A stretch of DNA of 64,000 nucleotides from Epiperipatus broadwayi (lineage: Eukaryota; Onychophora; Udeonychophora; Euonychophora; Peripatidae), in NCBI GenBank assembly GCA_028023455.1, contig JAQFVV010006340.1:2401438-2465437 (forward strand). Direction: 5' to 3'. Positions 49,916 to 60,624 of the stretch are shown piece after piece. The position numbers and the translations under genes were made by a program. Position 1 is the stretch's first letter. Every line of letters begins with the position of its first letter. Below the pieces are notes generated by a model. It was not told the origin of the DNA. It did not search any database and saw only the letters and a program-made list of their open reading frames with translations.

Positions 49916-50128
49916 CAAAAGCTGGACAAACTAGTTCTGGTGTAGTTGACCAAGTGCCATTAATACAATAACTTTTCACAGTAGAATTTGAATTATAACA
50001 ATGGAATATTTTTTTAGCATTGTCATAAACAAATTTACCTTCTTTTATTATTTCAATGCGTGGCCACACAAAGTCTTGTTGGAATGTAATGTAGCTATAT
50101 GGCACAGGATCATAAGTCAGCAAACATC
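49916..50128 (-). CDS. Sushi (CCP) domain exon, second in this window
   Basis: On the minus strand the exon is bounded by TTTAG|GA (acceptor) and TTTTG|GTAAG (donor). It is 213 bp (71 codons) and phase 1 at both ends. The encoded segment has the four-cysteine sushi pattern: GCLL, FHC, SYC and LVCP, with the conserved NGTW before the last Cys. Sushi domains are extracellular protein-protein interaction modules of complement regulators and adhesion proteins, and are typically encoded by phase 1-1 exons. A donor site follows, so further exons lie 3' at lower coordinates, but I found none in the window. It is part of the same gene as 50219-50440. Confidence 0.85.
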
Positions 50129-50218
50129 CTAAATATATCAAATTATATACAGTGATATGAAACTTTATAGTGAAAATATTTAAAAAGAAATAATTTTTCA
50201 TTTTAAAAACACACTTAC

Positions 50219-50439
50219 GAAATGGTGGACAGTTCAATTTTGGGGTGTCTGTCCAATATCCGTTAATACATTTACTTGTAACTGCAAATCTTGTTTTAAA
50301 ACATGCCACTGTTAATACAGAACCATGAGCAACATAGTCACCTTGTTTTACTGTTTGAAGATATGTATAATATGGATGAATCTGGAAAATCCTTTTATAA
50401 TCTCTACTATTTGATTCAAGATTTAAATAAATTTGGCAA

Positions 50440-50440
<1 letters not shown>
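50219..50440 (-). CDS. Sushi (CCP) domain exon, first in this window
   Basis: The minus-strand exon of 222 bp (74 codons) begins after TATAG (50441-50445) and ends at ...CATTTC|GTAAGTG. It is phase 1-1 like its neighbour. The protein has four cysteines in sushi order: a first Cys two residues in, then VACF, SKC and LNCPP, with NGYW before the last. It is open throughout. The intron to the next exon is only 90 bp. The acceptor is preceded by a (TA)n microsatellite rather than a polypyrimidine tract. The joined codon across the 90 bp intron is CGA. Confidence 0.85.
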
Positions 50441-50475
<35 letters not shown>

Positions 50476-50492
50476 TTAAAATATTATTTATC

Positions 50493-50525
<33 letters not shown>

Positions 50526-50545
50526 ATAAATAATATTTTAATATT
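50441..50545. repeat. (TA)n tracts and hairpin abutting the sushi exon
   Basis: Two (TA)n runs (50442-50472 and about 50497-50522) are separated by TATTAAAATATTATTTATCA. That word returns inverted after the second run (TGATAAATAATATTTTAAT). The whole can form a long AT hairpin at the 3' end of the upstream intron. Confidence 0.8.
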
Positions 50546-50619
50546 TTAATTATTATTTAAATAGATTTGTAAATTTTTCATATAAAAATATTATAACAAT
50601 CTGGAGAATGAGAGCTTAC

Positions 50620-51985
50620 CGTCATCTGCACTACAGGGTGCCATCTAGGCATCTGAACCTAGAAAAATTTATAAAGTAGGCAGATACGTAAGTCAAAAAA
50701 AAATATTTTTTTTTTTTAAATTTTGATTCCGGTCGTTAGCACAAGTCACTAGCTCAAGGAGTAGCAGAGATTAAATAATATAATATAAATTCTTATCTAA
50801 GAATATATAAAAAAGGAATAAAATAAGCCACTGCCAGTAATTAACATACAAAAATTTATTTACGCACATATATATATAAGATTTAACATTATTATTTTAA
50901 TATGTTTATTTTAACATTTAACATTATTTTTACTTTTATTTTAGATTTTTAATTTACATTTTAAATTTTATACTATTATTAGTTTGCACAGATTTGTTTA
51001 AAAATGTTGAGTATAGATCGGTTACATAGATTCCACGGTCAAAAACATTTCAAAATAAACATGAACGATCAAAATACAAAATCATTGATATCGTCAATTG
51101 CAGAGGGAAATTTATAAGTAACCCAATAGCATTCACCATAAGATGGTTGCATTAACACCAATAACTTAAAAGACATCCTAATAAATACATTTTAGATACT
51201 CACCATAAGGTATCAGTATTTACCAAATGTCTATATATATTTTGATCGAATATGAAAACCAAAAACATAATCAATCGGTCACGAACCCATGCAAGCGTCT
51301 ATACCCAACTAAATTTAATGCATCTTTATTTAGAGTGTCAAATATGAATAGACTACATAGATTTGCATTTGAAAAGAAAATATTCAATCCTTGTTTAACC
51401 CTAGGCCAAAGGTTCGCTGTCAAACCAAACTTCAATCCATCGGATATATCGATGTGTTCAATGTAATACGAATATGGCAGCACAATTAGGTTAAGAGAAA
51501 AAACTGCTTCTCGTCAGATAGGAATATTATATATATCAGACAAGAAGAGTGATAAAAAAAACTCCATCAAAAGAGCAGCGTTCTACGTCTTATAATCCTC
51601 TCCATAGGCAAAACGGAAGTGTGCGGCGTATAATAGCGATTCTGCCCATAGCGAATCTCGTACTACATCTACTAATTACACCAATATATCCAATCCATTG
51701 ACCTAATTCAACTACGAAATGAATAACCTAAGATTACCCTTCCCTAATATAACTTTACAAATCTATATAGCCATTCACGCCCGACTTAAGTTTAATATTT
51801 ATATAACTAGTTTAAGGAAAAACAGAAATCATAATAAAACTTAAAAAACAAATAAATAAATGGAAATTATTTTACAAAAGAAATACATTAAATAAAATTA
51901 TAACTAATTAATAAATAACGTTGGTCAGATAGGATTCTATTTCTTAATAAATTAAAGACTGAGAAAGTTTATATTTTAAAGTTCT
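50620..51985. repeat. Repeat family D, copy 1
   Basis: It shares collinear blocks with 60625-62590: GCCATCTAGGCAT...CCTAGAAAAATTTATA, AAGTCACTAGCTCA, GCCACTGCCAG.AATTAACA, TTTACGCACATATA, GAATAGACTACATAGAT and ATAGCCATTCACGCCCGACT. No conserved coding frame is present. Block A (TTGAGTATAGATCGG..., about 50985-51300) and block B (AATATGAATAGACTAC..., about 51340-51750) are themselves diverged relatives. The class of element is unknown. Confidence 0.65.
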
Positions 51986-52559
51986 TAGTGTTTCAAAATG
52001 TTTTTAAAGTTCTTACAATTTTTTTTCAACGTTTTTCTTTATTCATTGCATGCCATTTGGAATCCATATTAAATCCCCTGATGATCCTGTTGTCCTCAGT
52101 ATAAGAAAAGTGATGTTTTATTTTTCCATTTTTATAACAACTGAAGGAATTGAAAGTACGTCTTTAAATCCCTTCACCTCCAACTCTCCGACTTAACACA
52201 TCTCATTCCTCTCTTAATAATAATAATAATTTCCAACTTTTCCTTTTATATTAATCTTAAGGATTGACTCAACATTACATCATCGATGATGGTGGTCTTT
52301 TTGCTGAAGTCCGATTCCATAGGGATTTCTTTTTATTTGCTAAAAGTTTCTATTGTTTTTCTATCTGACCGTTGTTTATACATTTAAATGCCCAAGGGCT
52401 TGTTCACTTGGACTAATTAAAATAATCCTTTCCATAACATTAATTAACCTGTTTTCCAAATCCAAAGATATATTTAAAGATAAATTTAAAGATTTAATTT
52501 TATCTCCATATCTTTTTAAAATTTAGTTTTAAAATACTTTTTCTTTAATAAAGTTTTAT

Positions 52560-52584
52560 TTTAATAATTTTTCTTATCTGTGCG

Positions 52585-52681
<97 letters not shown>

Positions 52682-52800
52682 TTTAAGGTAGAATTTATTT
52701 TTAATTTTTCTGTCTTAAAAAAAAAAAATTTAATGTTTACTAATAAAAAAAAATAATGTAATGTACATATGTGCCCGTTACAATATATATATATATATAT
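52560..52800. repeat. (TA)n microsatellites with a GTTACA boundary
   Basis: Long (TA)n runs occupy about 52589-52644 and 52651-52678. Another begins right after CCCGTTACA at about 52784. The rest of 51986-53850 is AT-rich and shows no gene. Confidence 0.85.
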
Positions 52801-53851
52801 ATTAGCAATAATATGATAGATCTTGCAATTTTATAAGCTTTTGATATTTATAAGATTATTCCCGTCCACTTTAAATAAAATATGGAATGAATTTATTATA
52901 ATAGCGAGGTGAAAGCATGGTTTTAATAATTATTAATCATCTATAGGCATTCAATCTCACCTTTAATAATATTTTTATTCATTATTAATCAGAGTTTAAT
53001 AACTATAAGCATTAATATTTTTATGAGTATTTACTGGAATATATTATCCTTCTATCAGGATTTGAATATGTAACACATTATTGATAGCACTTTAAGAATA
53101 ATTGAATCTACTCTATTATTGACACTTTGTCAATAATGTTATTCATTCATAATATGAAGGAGAGAATAGTTTACTCTCTTAATTATATACATGTTTATAT
53201 GTGTGTTGCATATTGTCAACAAATGCAAAGGAAAATTCCATACATTAAAAAATTAAATAAGTTTAGTATAATAATTAATGTTTTGATGATCTTATTGAAG
53301 TCAACCATTAATGAATTATTTTATCTCTTTTTTCTGAATATATAAAAAGATTAAACACTGGGGATAACAAAACAAAACCATGGTTCAAGTAACTCAAGTT
53401 CTAAGGTCTTAAACAATGCAGGACAATTCAACCAATGAAACATCAAAAAAGTGAACCAATATATAGAGAACCTCTAAAAATCTTAATGTATTTAATAATT
53501 TGACCAAGATATTTATAGTGATTAATTTTACTAATTTAAAATTATCATTCTTTAGTTTCCTTTTTATAAAAATGTCATTGAATATTCAACTTTTTGGTAA
53601 TTATCTTTAGTCCTACTGTCTTACTTTCATCTGATAAATCTTTCAACAAGTCTAAGTTTTTAAATAATATATGCAAAAATAACAACAGCAGCAAAATCTC
53701 AATGTTTTATCTCAATATATTCTTAGGATTTTAGTTTTGCATTATAATCTCCATAATACTTTTTGAATAATTGATGCAAAATGTTTTGGAGATATGGAAT
53801 CATTCTGTAATATATACTTTTTCTTCCTATCATTATGTAATCATTAAAAAA

Positions 53852-54267
53852 TTCAAAACAAAGCAAAACTCTCCATATAGTAGTGCCATCTTGTGCTAAC
53901 AAGAGCAATCAATGGATGCCAGAAGGCTTGTGCATAAAATCCCTATCTAGTGCCTACTCATCCAATATCCCCAGACTAGTTTCTGTCTTGTGACCTTCAT
54001 CAGTGCAGTGCTCTCATCAGTGAGAGCACTGCACTTAGATCTTAGGATCTAATGCAACCCTCCAGCAGCCATCTTTTATCTCTACTTAACTACAAAACTA
54101 TGAGAATAAAATTGAAAACAATAAATTTTTAATCCAAGCTAGTCTGAGGATATTGGATGAGTAGGCACTAGATAGGGATTTTATGCACAAGCCTTCTGGC
54201 ATCCTTTGATTGCTCTTGTTAGCACAAGATGGCACTACTACATGGAGAATTTTGCTTTGTTTTGAAT
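53852..54267. mobile_element. Foldback repeat family C, copy 2
   Basis: TTCAAAACAAAGCAAAA at the left pairs with TTTTGCTTTGTTTTGAA at the right. The inversion continues through about 135 bp (GTGCCATCTTGTGC, GGATGCC, CCTACTCATCCAATATCC). In the middle is a perfect hairpin at 54002-54035: a 15 bp stem AGTGCAGTGCTCTCA and a 4-base loop. The outer arms match family C copy 1. It lies in the large intron of the sushi gene. The frames of about 60 codons reading through it are artefacts. Confidence 0.75.
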
Positions 54268-55712
54268 TGTTTAATAACAATTATGTGCTAGTATGAGATA
54301 GTGATCATGTGATGTTTAGTGGTTTAATGTAATCATTGTTGTTACATTTTGATAAATATTATTGGGAATACAGCAATATGTCTTATTGTATTGATATATT
54401 CTGTGATAATGATGAATGTTTATATAATCAAGTGATTTTTTGGAATATATAAATTCAAAGTATAATGGCAATTTATGTTTATTTTTTCTATTTGAATTTC
54501 AGATATTTGAATGTGATATGTTGCATTAAAATCACATTTATATCACTTTGTTCAGTTGGTTCATGTAAAATTTTCATTACTTGCTGTAAGTGTGAAATAT
54601 CCTTTCACTTTTAGTTTTGCAAAGATGATGTAAATATTAATATTATGTAATAAATAAGAATTTACAATACTGAATATTTAATATAAAGTTTCGAGATTAG
54701 CTCATTGCAACTCTGTATATATAATAGAAGTGCCACATAGCTACACCATATGACAGTACACTTTAAAGACAAAAAACAGAAAACACCTCTTTACCTTTTG
54801 ATTTTTTCTAGAAAAAGCATTGCAGACAATCTTCTAGAAGAAATGTGGGGAAAGAAGATAAAAAGTGGTATTGACTTTTTATTAAAGTGTATAGTTATAT
54901 GCCTAGTTAGATGGCACTTTAACTATAAAATTATTGCAATGAGTTAATCTTAAAATATTATATTAAATATTTAGGAATGTAAATACTTAGATTTTGCTTA
55001 ATATTAAAATTTAAATCTTCAACGATAATATTAAAAATGAAAGAAAATTCATATTTGCCAAATACCTATGTTAATCTGTTTCAAATATTTAGATCTAAAT
55101 ATCCGATTGATGAAAAATTCGTTTTTTTAGCTAAACCATTGCATATAATCCTCTATTTAGAAAAGGAGGGGAAAGGTACAAAGATGGTACTTTCTGATTT
55201 TAAAATGTATTATCATATGCTGTAGCTGAAAAGCACTCCAGTTATACAATTATATATAGATCGTTGCAATCAGTCAAACTAATCTCAAAACATTGTATTA
55301 AATATTTAGCACTATAAATTCTTAGCTAATTATTACTTTCATTTTTTACTGTGAAGCATGGGTCTGCATTTTTGAAAGTACGAATGTGAAAAGAAAGATG
55401 ACATTATAGTAATACATAATCTAAATTTGACAATAAATACTTTGACAAATAATAAATTTCATAATTTTCCCTATAGTATTGAGCTTTCCTTAACTGTCTT
55501 CCATTATGAAAATCTAATATCCTAAATGATGGTTAAAAACCAAGATAATAAATTTTGTAAGTATAGTTTAGCAAATATTTTAATAATAAGGAAAATGTAT
55601 TCACCTGCACCCTTTATATATATCAACGTATAAATAAATAGTGTGCTCATGGGTTGTGAGACATACAGTAGTTAATTTGTATATACGTACTAAATAAAAC
55701 ACAAGTACTTAC
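54268..55712. other. AT-rich intronic DNA
   Basis: A diverged duplication is visible: TTAAATATTTAG-containing segments recur at about 54910-55000 and 55262-55325. Two plus-strand frames (54750-54947 and 55037-55225) have no recognisable domain and are not supported as genes. Confidence 0.5.
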
Positions 55713-56051
55713 CTAATTCTAACTTGAATTTGAAAGTAATAATTACATTTTGGGCTTGTGTGCCAAGAGAATATGTAAAAGTTTTTCCAACCATGTGACT
55801 TTCCAAACTGTGAAAACATGAACGGAAAGGATATTTCTTATCAACTGTTAAAAGGTTTTTGTAATCGTCATCATAGAAGACAATTGAATTATTATCTCTA
55901 TTGTAGATGAATATTTCGGAATTGCGATCCAAGCGTACCAAGCTGATACTTCCTGGCAGTACTTTTGCATTCTTTCTGTTTATAGTGACGCAAAAACTTT
56001 CATTTAATACCAGTGCTGGTCTGTCAAACTTTAAATCAGCAATACCCCAAT
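55713..56051 (-). CDS. Exon of an unrecognised extracellular-type domain, upstream of the sushi exons
   Basis: On the minus strand an acceptor (TTATAG|AT) and a strong donor (TTAG|GTAAGTAC) bound 339 bp that is open in one frame, phase 1 at both ends like the sushi exons. It encodes about 113 residues with two cysteines (ESFCVT and RSCFH) about 68 residues apart, alternating polar and hydrophobic residues suggestive of beta strands, and no Lys/Asn low-complexity bias. The sequence ends FKLELG. I do not recognise the domain. The shared strand, phase and order suggest it lies N-terminal to the sushi domains in one secreted or membrane protein, across an intron of 5.3 kb. A link through transcripts is not shown by the DNA alone. 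Confidence 0.6.
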
Positions 56052-58613
56052 CTATAATATAGTATTGAAATATTTGTACAAAACTTATTACCACATTTGA
56101 AAATAAATAAATTATTGTAAAAGTTAAAAGAAATTATATCATTATTTAGATTTAATCCAGGATGAAACATTTTCAAAGTTATGCTAATAATATATTTTTG
56201 TTTCATTAAAGCTCAATTTGCAGAGTGATAACCAGAAAGAAGTAACATTTTTTTAAAAAATATATTAAATAATTTTGAATATTTCTTAATAAATTAAATT
56301 ACTCATAATTAAATAATCGGGTAGGTTTATAACTAAAAGTTGCACACTAAAAATGGAAAATTAAGCTGCGATTTGTAGATCTCAATACTAGAATGCTTTA
56401 CTCCACCACTTCCGTAAACCACACAATGCAGCATTGTTATTTCATTTGTCTAATAAAGTTCTTTTGATACAGGGAATTGCATTATTTTAATTCACAAAAT
56501 AATTCATGCCTCCAATGCTAAAGAATTTTTTGTAGATATTATAATTATTATTTGGGTGAAATTATCTAATTATTTTTAATATAAAGTACTTAGCTTTCAA
56601 TAAAAATGAGGGGAGAGGATAAAAATTATTTTCAGTAATGTTAATTAACATTCAGTATGCTCCATAACAATCAAAATTTTGCTTATTTATTTATTTGTTG
56701 TTATCAACTATTGACAAGAAGGCTAAACAAAACAGGAAAAGGCTCAAAAATTTTGTAATTCAGCTCTAAAATAGTCTGATAAATATTTTATTTTGATAAA
56801 CTCTTAATCTAAGAAATCATCTAAGGATTTGTTGCTTATGTAACCTGGGTCTAATCGATATTTTGATCAAAATACCAAAGTGCTAACAGTGCCTGTGCTA
56901 ACAGTGCCTTTTCTTATGTGGATTGCAACACATTATGATCATAATGACCCTTTATTAAATTCTGTTTGAAGTTTTTACTGACAGTAAGATTGTATGTCTA
57001 ATTGCGTTTCACATTTAATTACACACAATTATTTCTTACATCAATCTTTTTCCATTTTGTGAACCTATATTGTAATGATATAAAATGAACAAAAAACAGA
57101 GAGTTAAAAAGATTATGTTACATGCACAAACATTGGATGCCAAATCTATAATCATACAAAATGAGAACATAAGAATTCTTCTCACCAATGCCCAAGTCTT
57201 AAAGCTATCTAAATCTCTAACTGTATAAATAAGGAAAGGGTCAATTAATATATCCATTTCAATAAAATATCAACACAATAAATGCTAAAATGTATAATCA
57301 AATAAATTGATCATTGGGGAATGTTTACTTTTATATGCCTTATGAATTTAGCAAAGCTAAAATCTAATGCAGTATAAATTATATAGCGCCAAATCTATAA
57401 TAATATAAATAGGCTAGCTAAAATTAATAGAACTATATTATATTGATCAAACCAAATTTGTAACAAATTAATTTAAGTAAGAATTTTATGTAAGATCTAC
57501 TAATATAACAGGCATTCTAATAGCTCCAAACAAGCTATTTATTTAATGCTGGAAGAGAAAGTATTTAAAATCATTATCTAGAATTATCCCTAGACCCAAA
57601 CCAGGTTTGAGCTAATGGTTCTCATCAATTGTCTCCCTGACAACAGCCATTAGCTGAAAAATAATTTGGGATAGGGTAATTCTAGATAGAAGTTGTAAAT
57701 GCTTTCTCTTGTGGCATTTATGGAAAAGCTTGTTTAAGCTATTAGCATGCTCTTTATATTACATTTGTAAATACAAGCTAAGTAAGTCAGATGATGTACA
57801 ACTTGGTTAAGCTGCTTTACTAATAAAGTAATCAAAAATCTCTATTGGACTAATGTTAAAATTTATTAACAATGTTTCTATACTAAAAATATTATGCCTA
57901 CTGGACACCAATATTGCATTCGCAATATAAATTAATTTGAAAATTAAAACAGATACATTATTTAATAGTATATATTGATATTCATTCACAAATAACACTG
58001 TCATTACTATGCATTAAAATTTATCCTAGTACTAAAGAATAAATTAAATTATTTAAGCTTGTTGACTATATAACATTTAATTATATATAATTTATTAACT
58101 AACTTATGTTAAAATATATACCAATTAATATTCATAAAAAAGTAGATTGTCTCTTAATAATTACTGAATTCTAGTACAATAATCAAATTTATATTATTAT
58201 ATTAATTAAATTTTATATGTTTATGTTTACAATGAGACTCTAAATTATGATTGCTATTTCATATATCTACTAATTTAAATGAGACTATTAACTTGATTTT
58301 AATAAATAATTTTATTTACAAAATTAATGATAAGACAATTAATTAACATGCTTTAATAATTTAAATCAGTAAATTATAAAATGTTATATTTGTTGTGGTG
58401 CAAAGACATTATACATTCTTGTTTTAAACCACACAAATATCCATTTATTCTTCCAAAAGACAATATGTATATAAAACATAAAAGAAAAAGATACTTTGTT
58501 CCAGTTTGCCTACTGACCATTTATCAACAAACCAAAACACATTATTAAATGAAAATTTATTATAATTATTTAAGTGCTACAATATAATTATTTAAATATA
58601 AATTTAGAGTGAA

Positions 58614-58617
<4 letters not shown>

Positions 58618-58690
<73 letters not shown>
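58618..58690. repeat. (TA)n(GT)n compound microsatellite
   Basis: The AT run passes through GATATATGT into a GT run of about 14 units, followed by CTTACTCACACACA, which is a partial inverse of the GT run. Confidence 0.95.
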
Positions 58691-58692
<2 letters not shown>

Positions 58693-59051
58693 TACTCACA
58701 CACATATACATTAAATGACTTTAAAACAAGAGTAATATTAACAGTAATAATAATTGTTTAAATGAAATATACAGCATGCTTGAACACTAATCAATGTTTA
58801 TACACAAGGAGGTTTCCAGTCTTTAAATCACTTTTATTAAATTTACAGAGAAGAAAATCCATAAAATGACAATATTTCAAAATGCATTTAATTCTAAATG
58901 GCGCATTTATTACAGCAGTATCCATAATTCACATTAAATAACATGCACTAATTATCCTTTTTAAAATGATTAATGGTTATCTCAAAATCATAAATATTCC
59001 ACTTGAAGTTATAATCCTTTTCAAGTTATTTATTTTTGTTGGCATTAAACA

Positions 59052-59055
<4 letters not shown>

Positions 59056-59110
<55 letters not shown>
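59056..59110. repeat. (TA)n microsatellite
   Basis: This is an uninterrupted AT dinucleotide tract of about 55 bp. Confidence 0.95.
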
Positions 59111-59114
<4 letters not shown>

Positions 59115-60624
59115 AAAATATATATAAAAACAAAACAAATTATAAATTTTGTAACTTGCTCTTAACTTGCATTTTATGACAACAACCTTTGAAACAGTAT
59201 GATTTGATCATCATATGTTTCACCTATTCTATAAAATAATAGCCTTCATATCCCTAGTTCAAATCCTAAAGGTACACATATATATATATAACATAATACT
59301 TGGGAATTTAACACATATAAAAATGTATATTTACACGTATAAGTGTGTAAATGTATATGCACACACATCTGCTATGATTGTATACACATTTTTGTAATAT
59401 TTTTATTTGCTAAAAATTGTATATTCACATCTTATCGATATTATCATTTCATAAATATCTATCTTATAATTTTATAAATATTCATCTTATGATTTTAAAT
59501 AATTAAATTGGTTTTAAGCTGTGAAAATTGTATTATATAAGAACATAATTCTCTAAATTATTACGTCTTTGAAGTTCCCCAATTACTAAAGTACTTAACC
59601 ATGTATAGCAATTAAAAACAAATAGAGAGTTCTCACATGTATGTTAAAATGTTAGAAGCTTAAACCTCTTTTAAGAAAAGAAAAGAAATGCAATGTTTAA
59701 AGAAAAAAAAGAACTTTGTTAATCTTATAAGAACCGCCGGTATAAACCCAGACTTTATGATTCTTAATAAAATAAAAATTGGAAAATTAAATCTGCAATA
59801 AAATCAGCTGAACTTAAATTTTGGAAATAAAAAAAGGAACAATTAATAAACATTAAACCTGAAATCAATCTAACTGATTCTTTTGAAGTGGATGAAATTA
59901 AGACTTCTTAAGTTTTAAAGTCCAAAAATAAAGATTGTGAATGAGCTGCAAGAGGGGGGTAGGTTAAAGAAATATAAAAAGGCCAGTTGAAAAGAAATCA
60001 TGATTCCATTTTCCTTCTACTCTCATGTTAACCTTTACCCAGGCAGTTTGCCAAGTTTTTGACATGGAAACCAGCAGCTAGAGAAGCCAAGGCCACCTTC
60101 CTGGTGGCTAGAATGTTTATGGAAACTGGAGACTCAACCACAGCCCTACTGAAATAATAGCCCATCGAAGAACCAGCTCAGATAAATCAGTCCATATGTG
60201 TGTGTTTCATACTGCCAAGCCGCAAGCCTTCGGATAAATAATCGGTAACAACTTCTAATCAAAGCTAAATCTAAAAGCTACAGCAATCTATAAATCTTTC
60301 CTAAAGCTAGCTATATAATATAAATAATGTGCACAAACTCTTCAATTCAAATCTTATAAATTAATCAAACAATGTTTAAAAAGTGTATTCTCTCTTAAAA
60401 TAATTAACTGCATTAGATAAATGTATCTCAACCTGTAGAATTTTAAAATACTTTAAAAGTTAAAATGTAAATCTTGCCTTATCTCAAACTCTTAAATATT
60501 TTTAAATTCAACTTATAAAGCTTATTTCCCTTATTATTTTGTCTATTTATGTCTGTACTTTTGTATCTATATATATATACTATAATGATTCAAATGAAAG
60601 TGAAGATTGAATCTAACCGCAAAC

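Larger units (their letters stand above)
56052..60624. other. AT-rich DNA with microsatellites, no supported gene
   Basis: An inverted repeat of about 25 bp (ATCTAGAATTATCCCTA at 57577 and its inverse at 57666-57691) spans a 60-70 bp loop. (TA)n(GT)n lies at 58618-58690 and (TA)n at 59056-59110. The less AT-rich stretch at 59940-60240 includes a TATAAAAAGG box (about 59974) and a 37-codon open stretch (about 60048-60158) of unknown meaning. Upstream exons of the sushi gene could be here but none has convincing signals. Confidence 0.5.

Noticed and set aside
51227-51483. Frames of 70-79 codons in repeat D
   Set aside because: They overlap on both strands and are not conserved in copy 2.
54750-55225. 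Two plus-strand frames with a vague resemblance to transposase sequence
   Set aside because: No diagnostic motif, very AT-rich and inside a diverged duplication. The resemblance is too weak to annotate.
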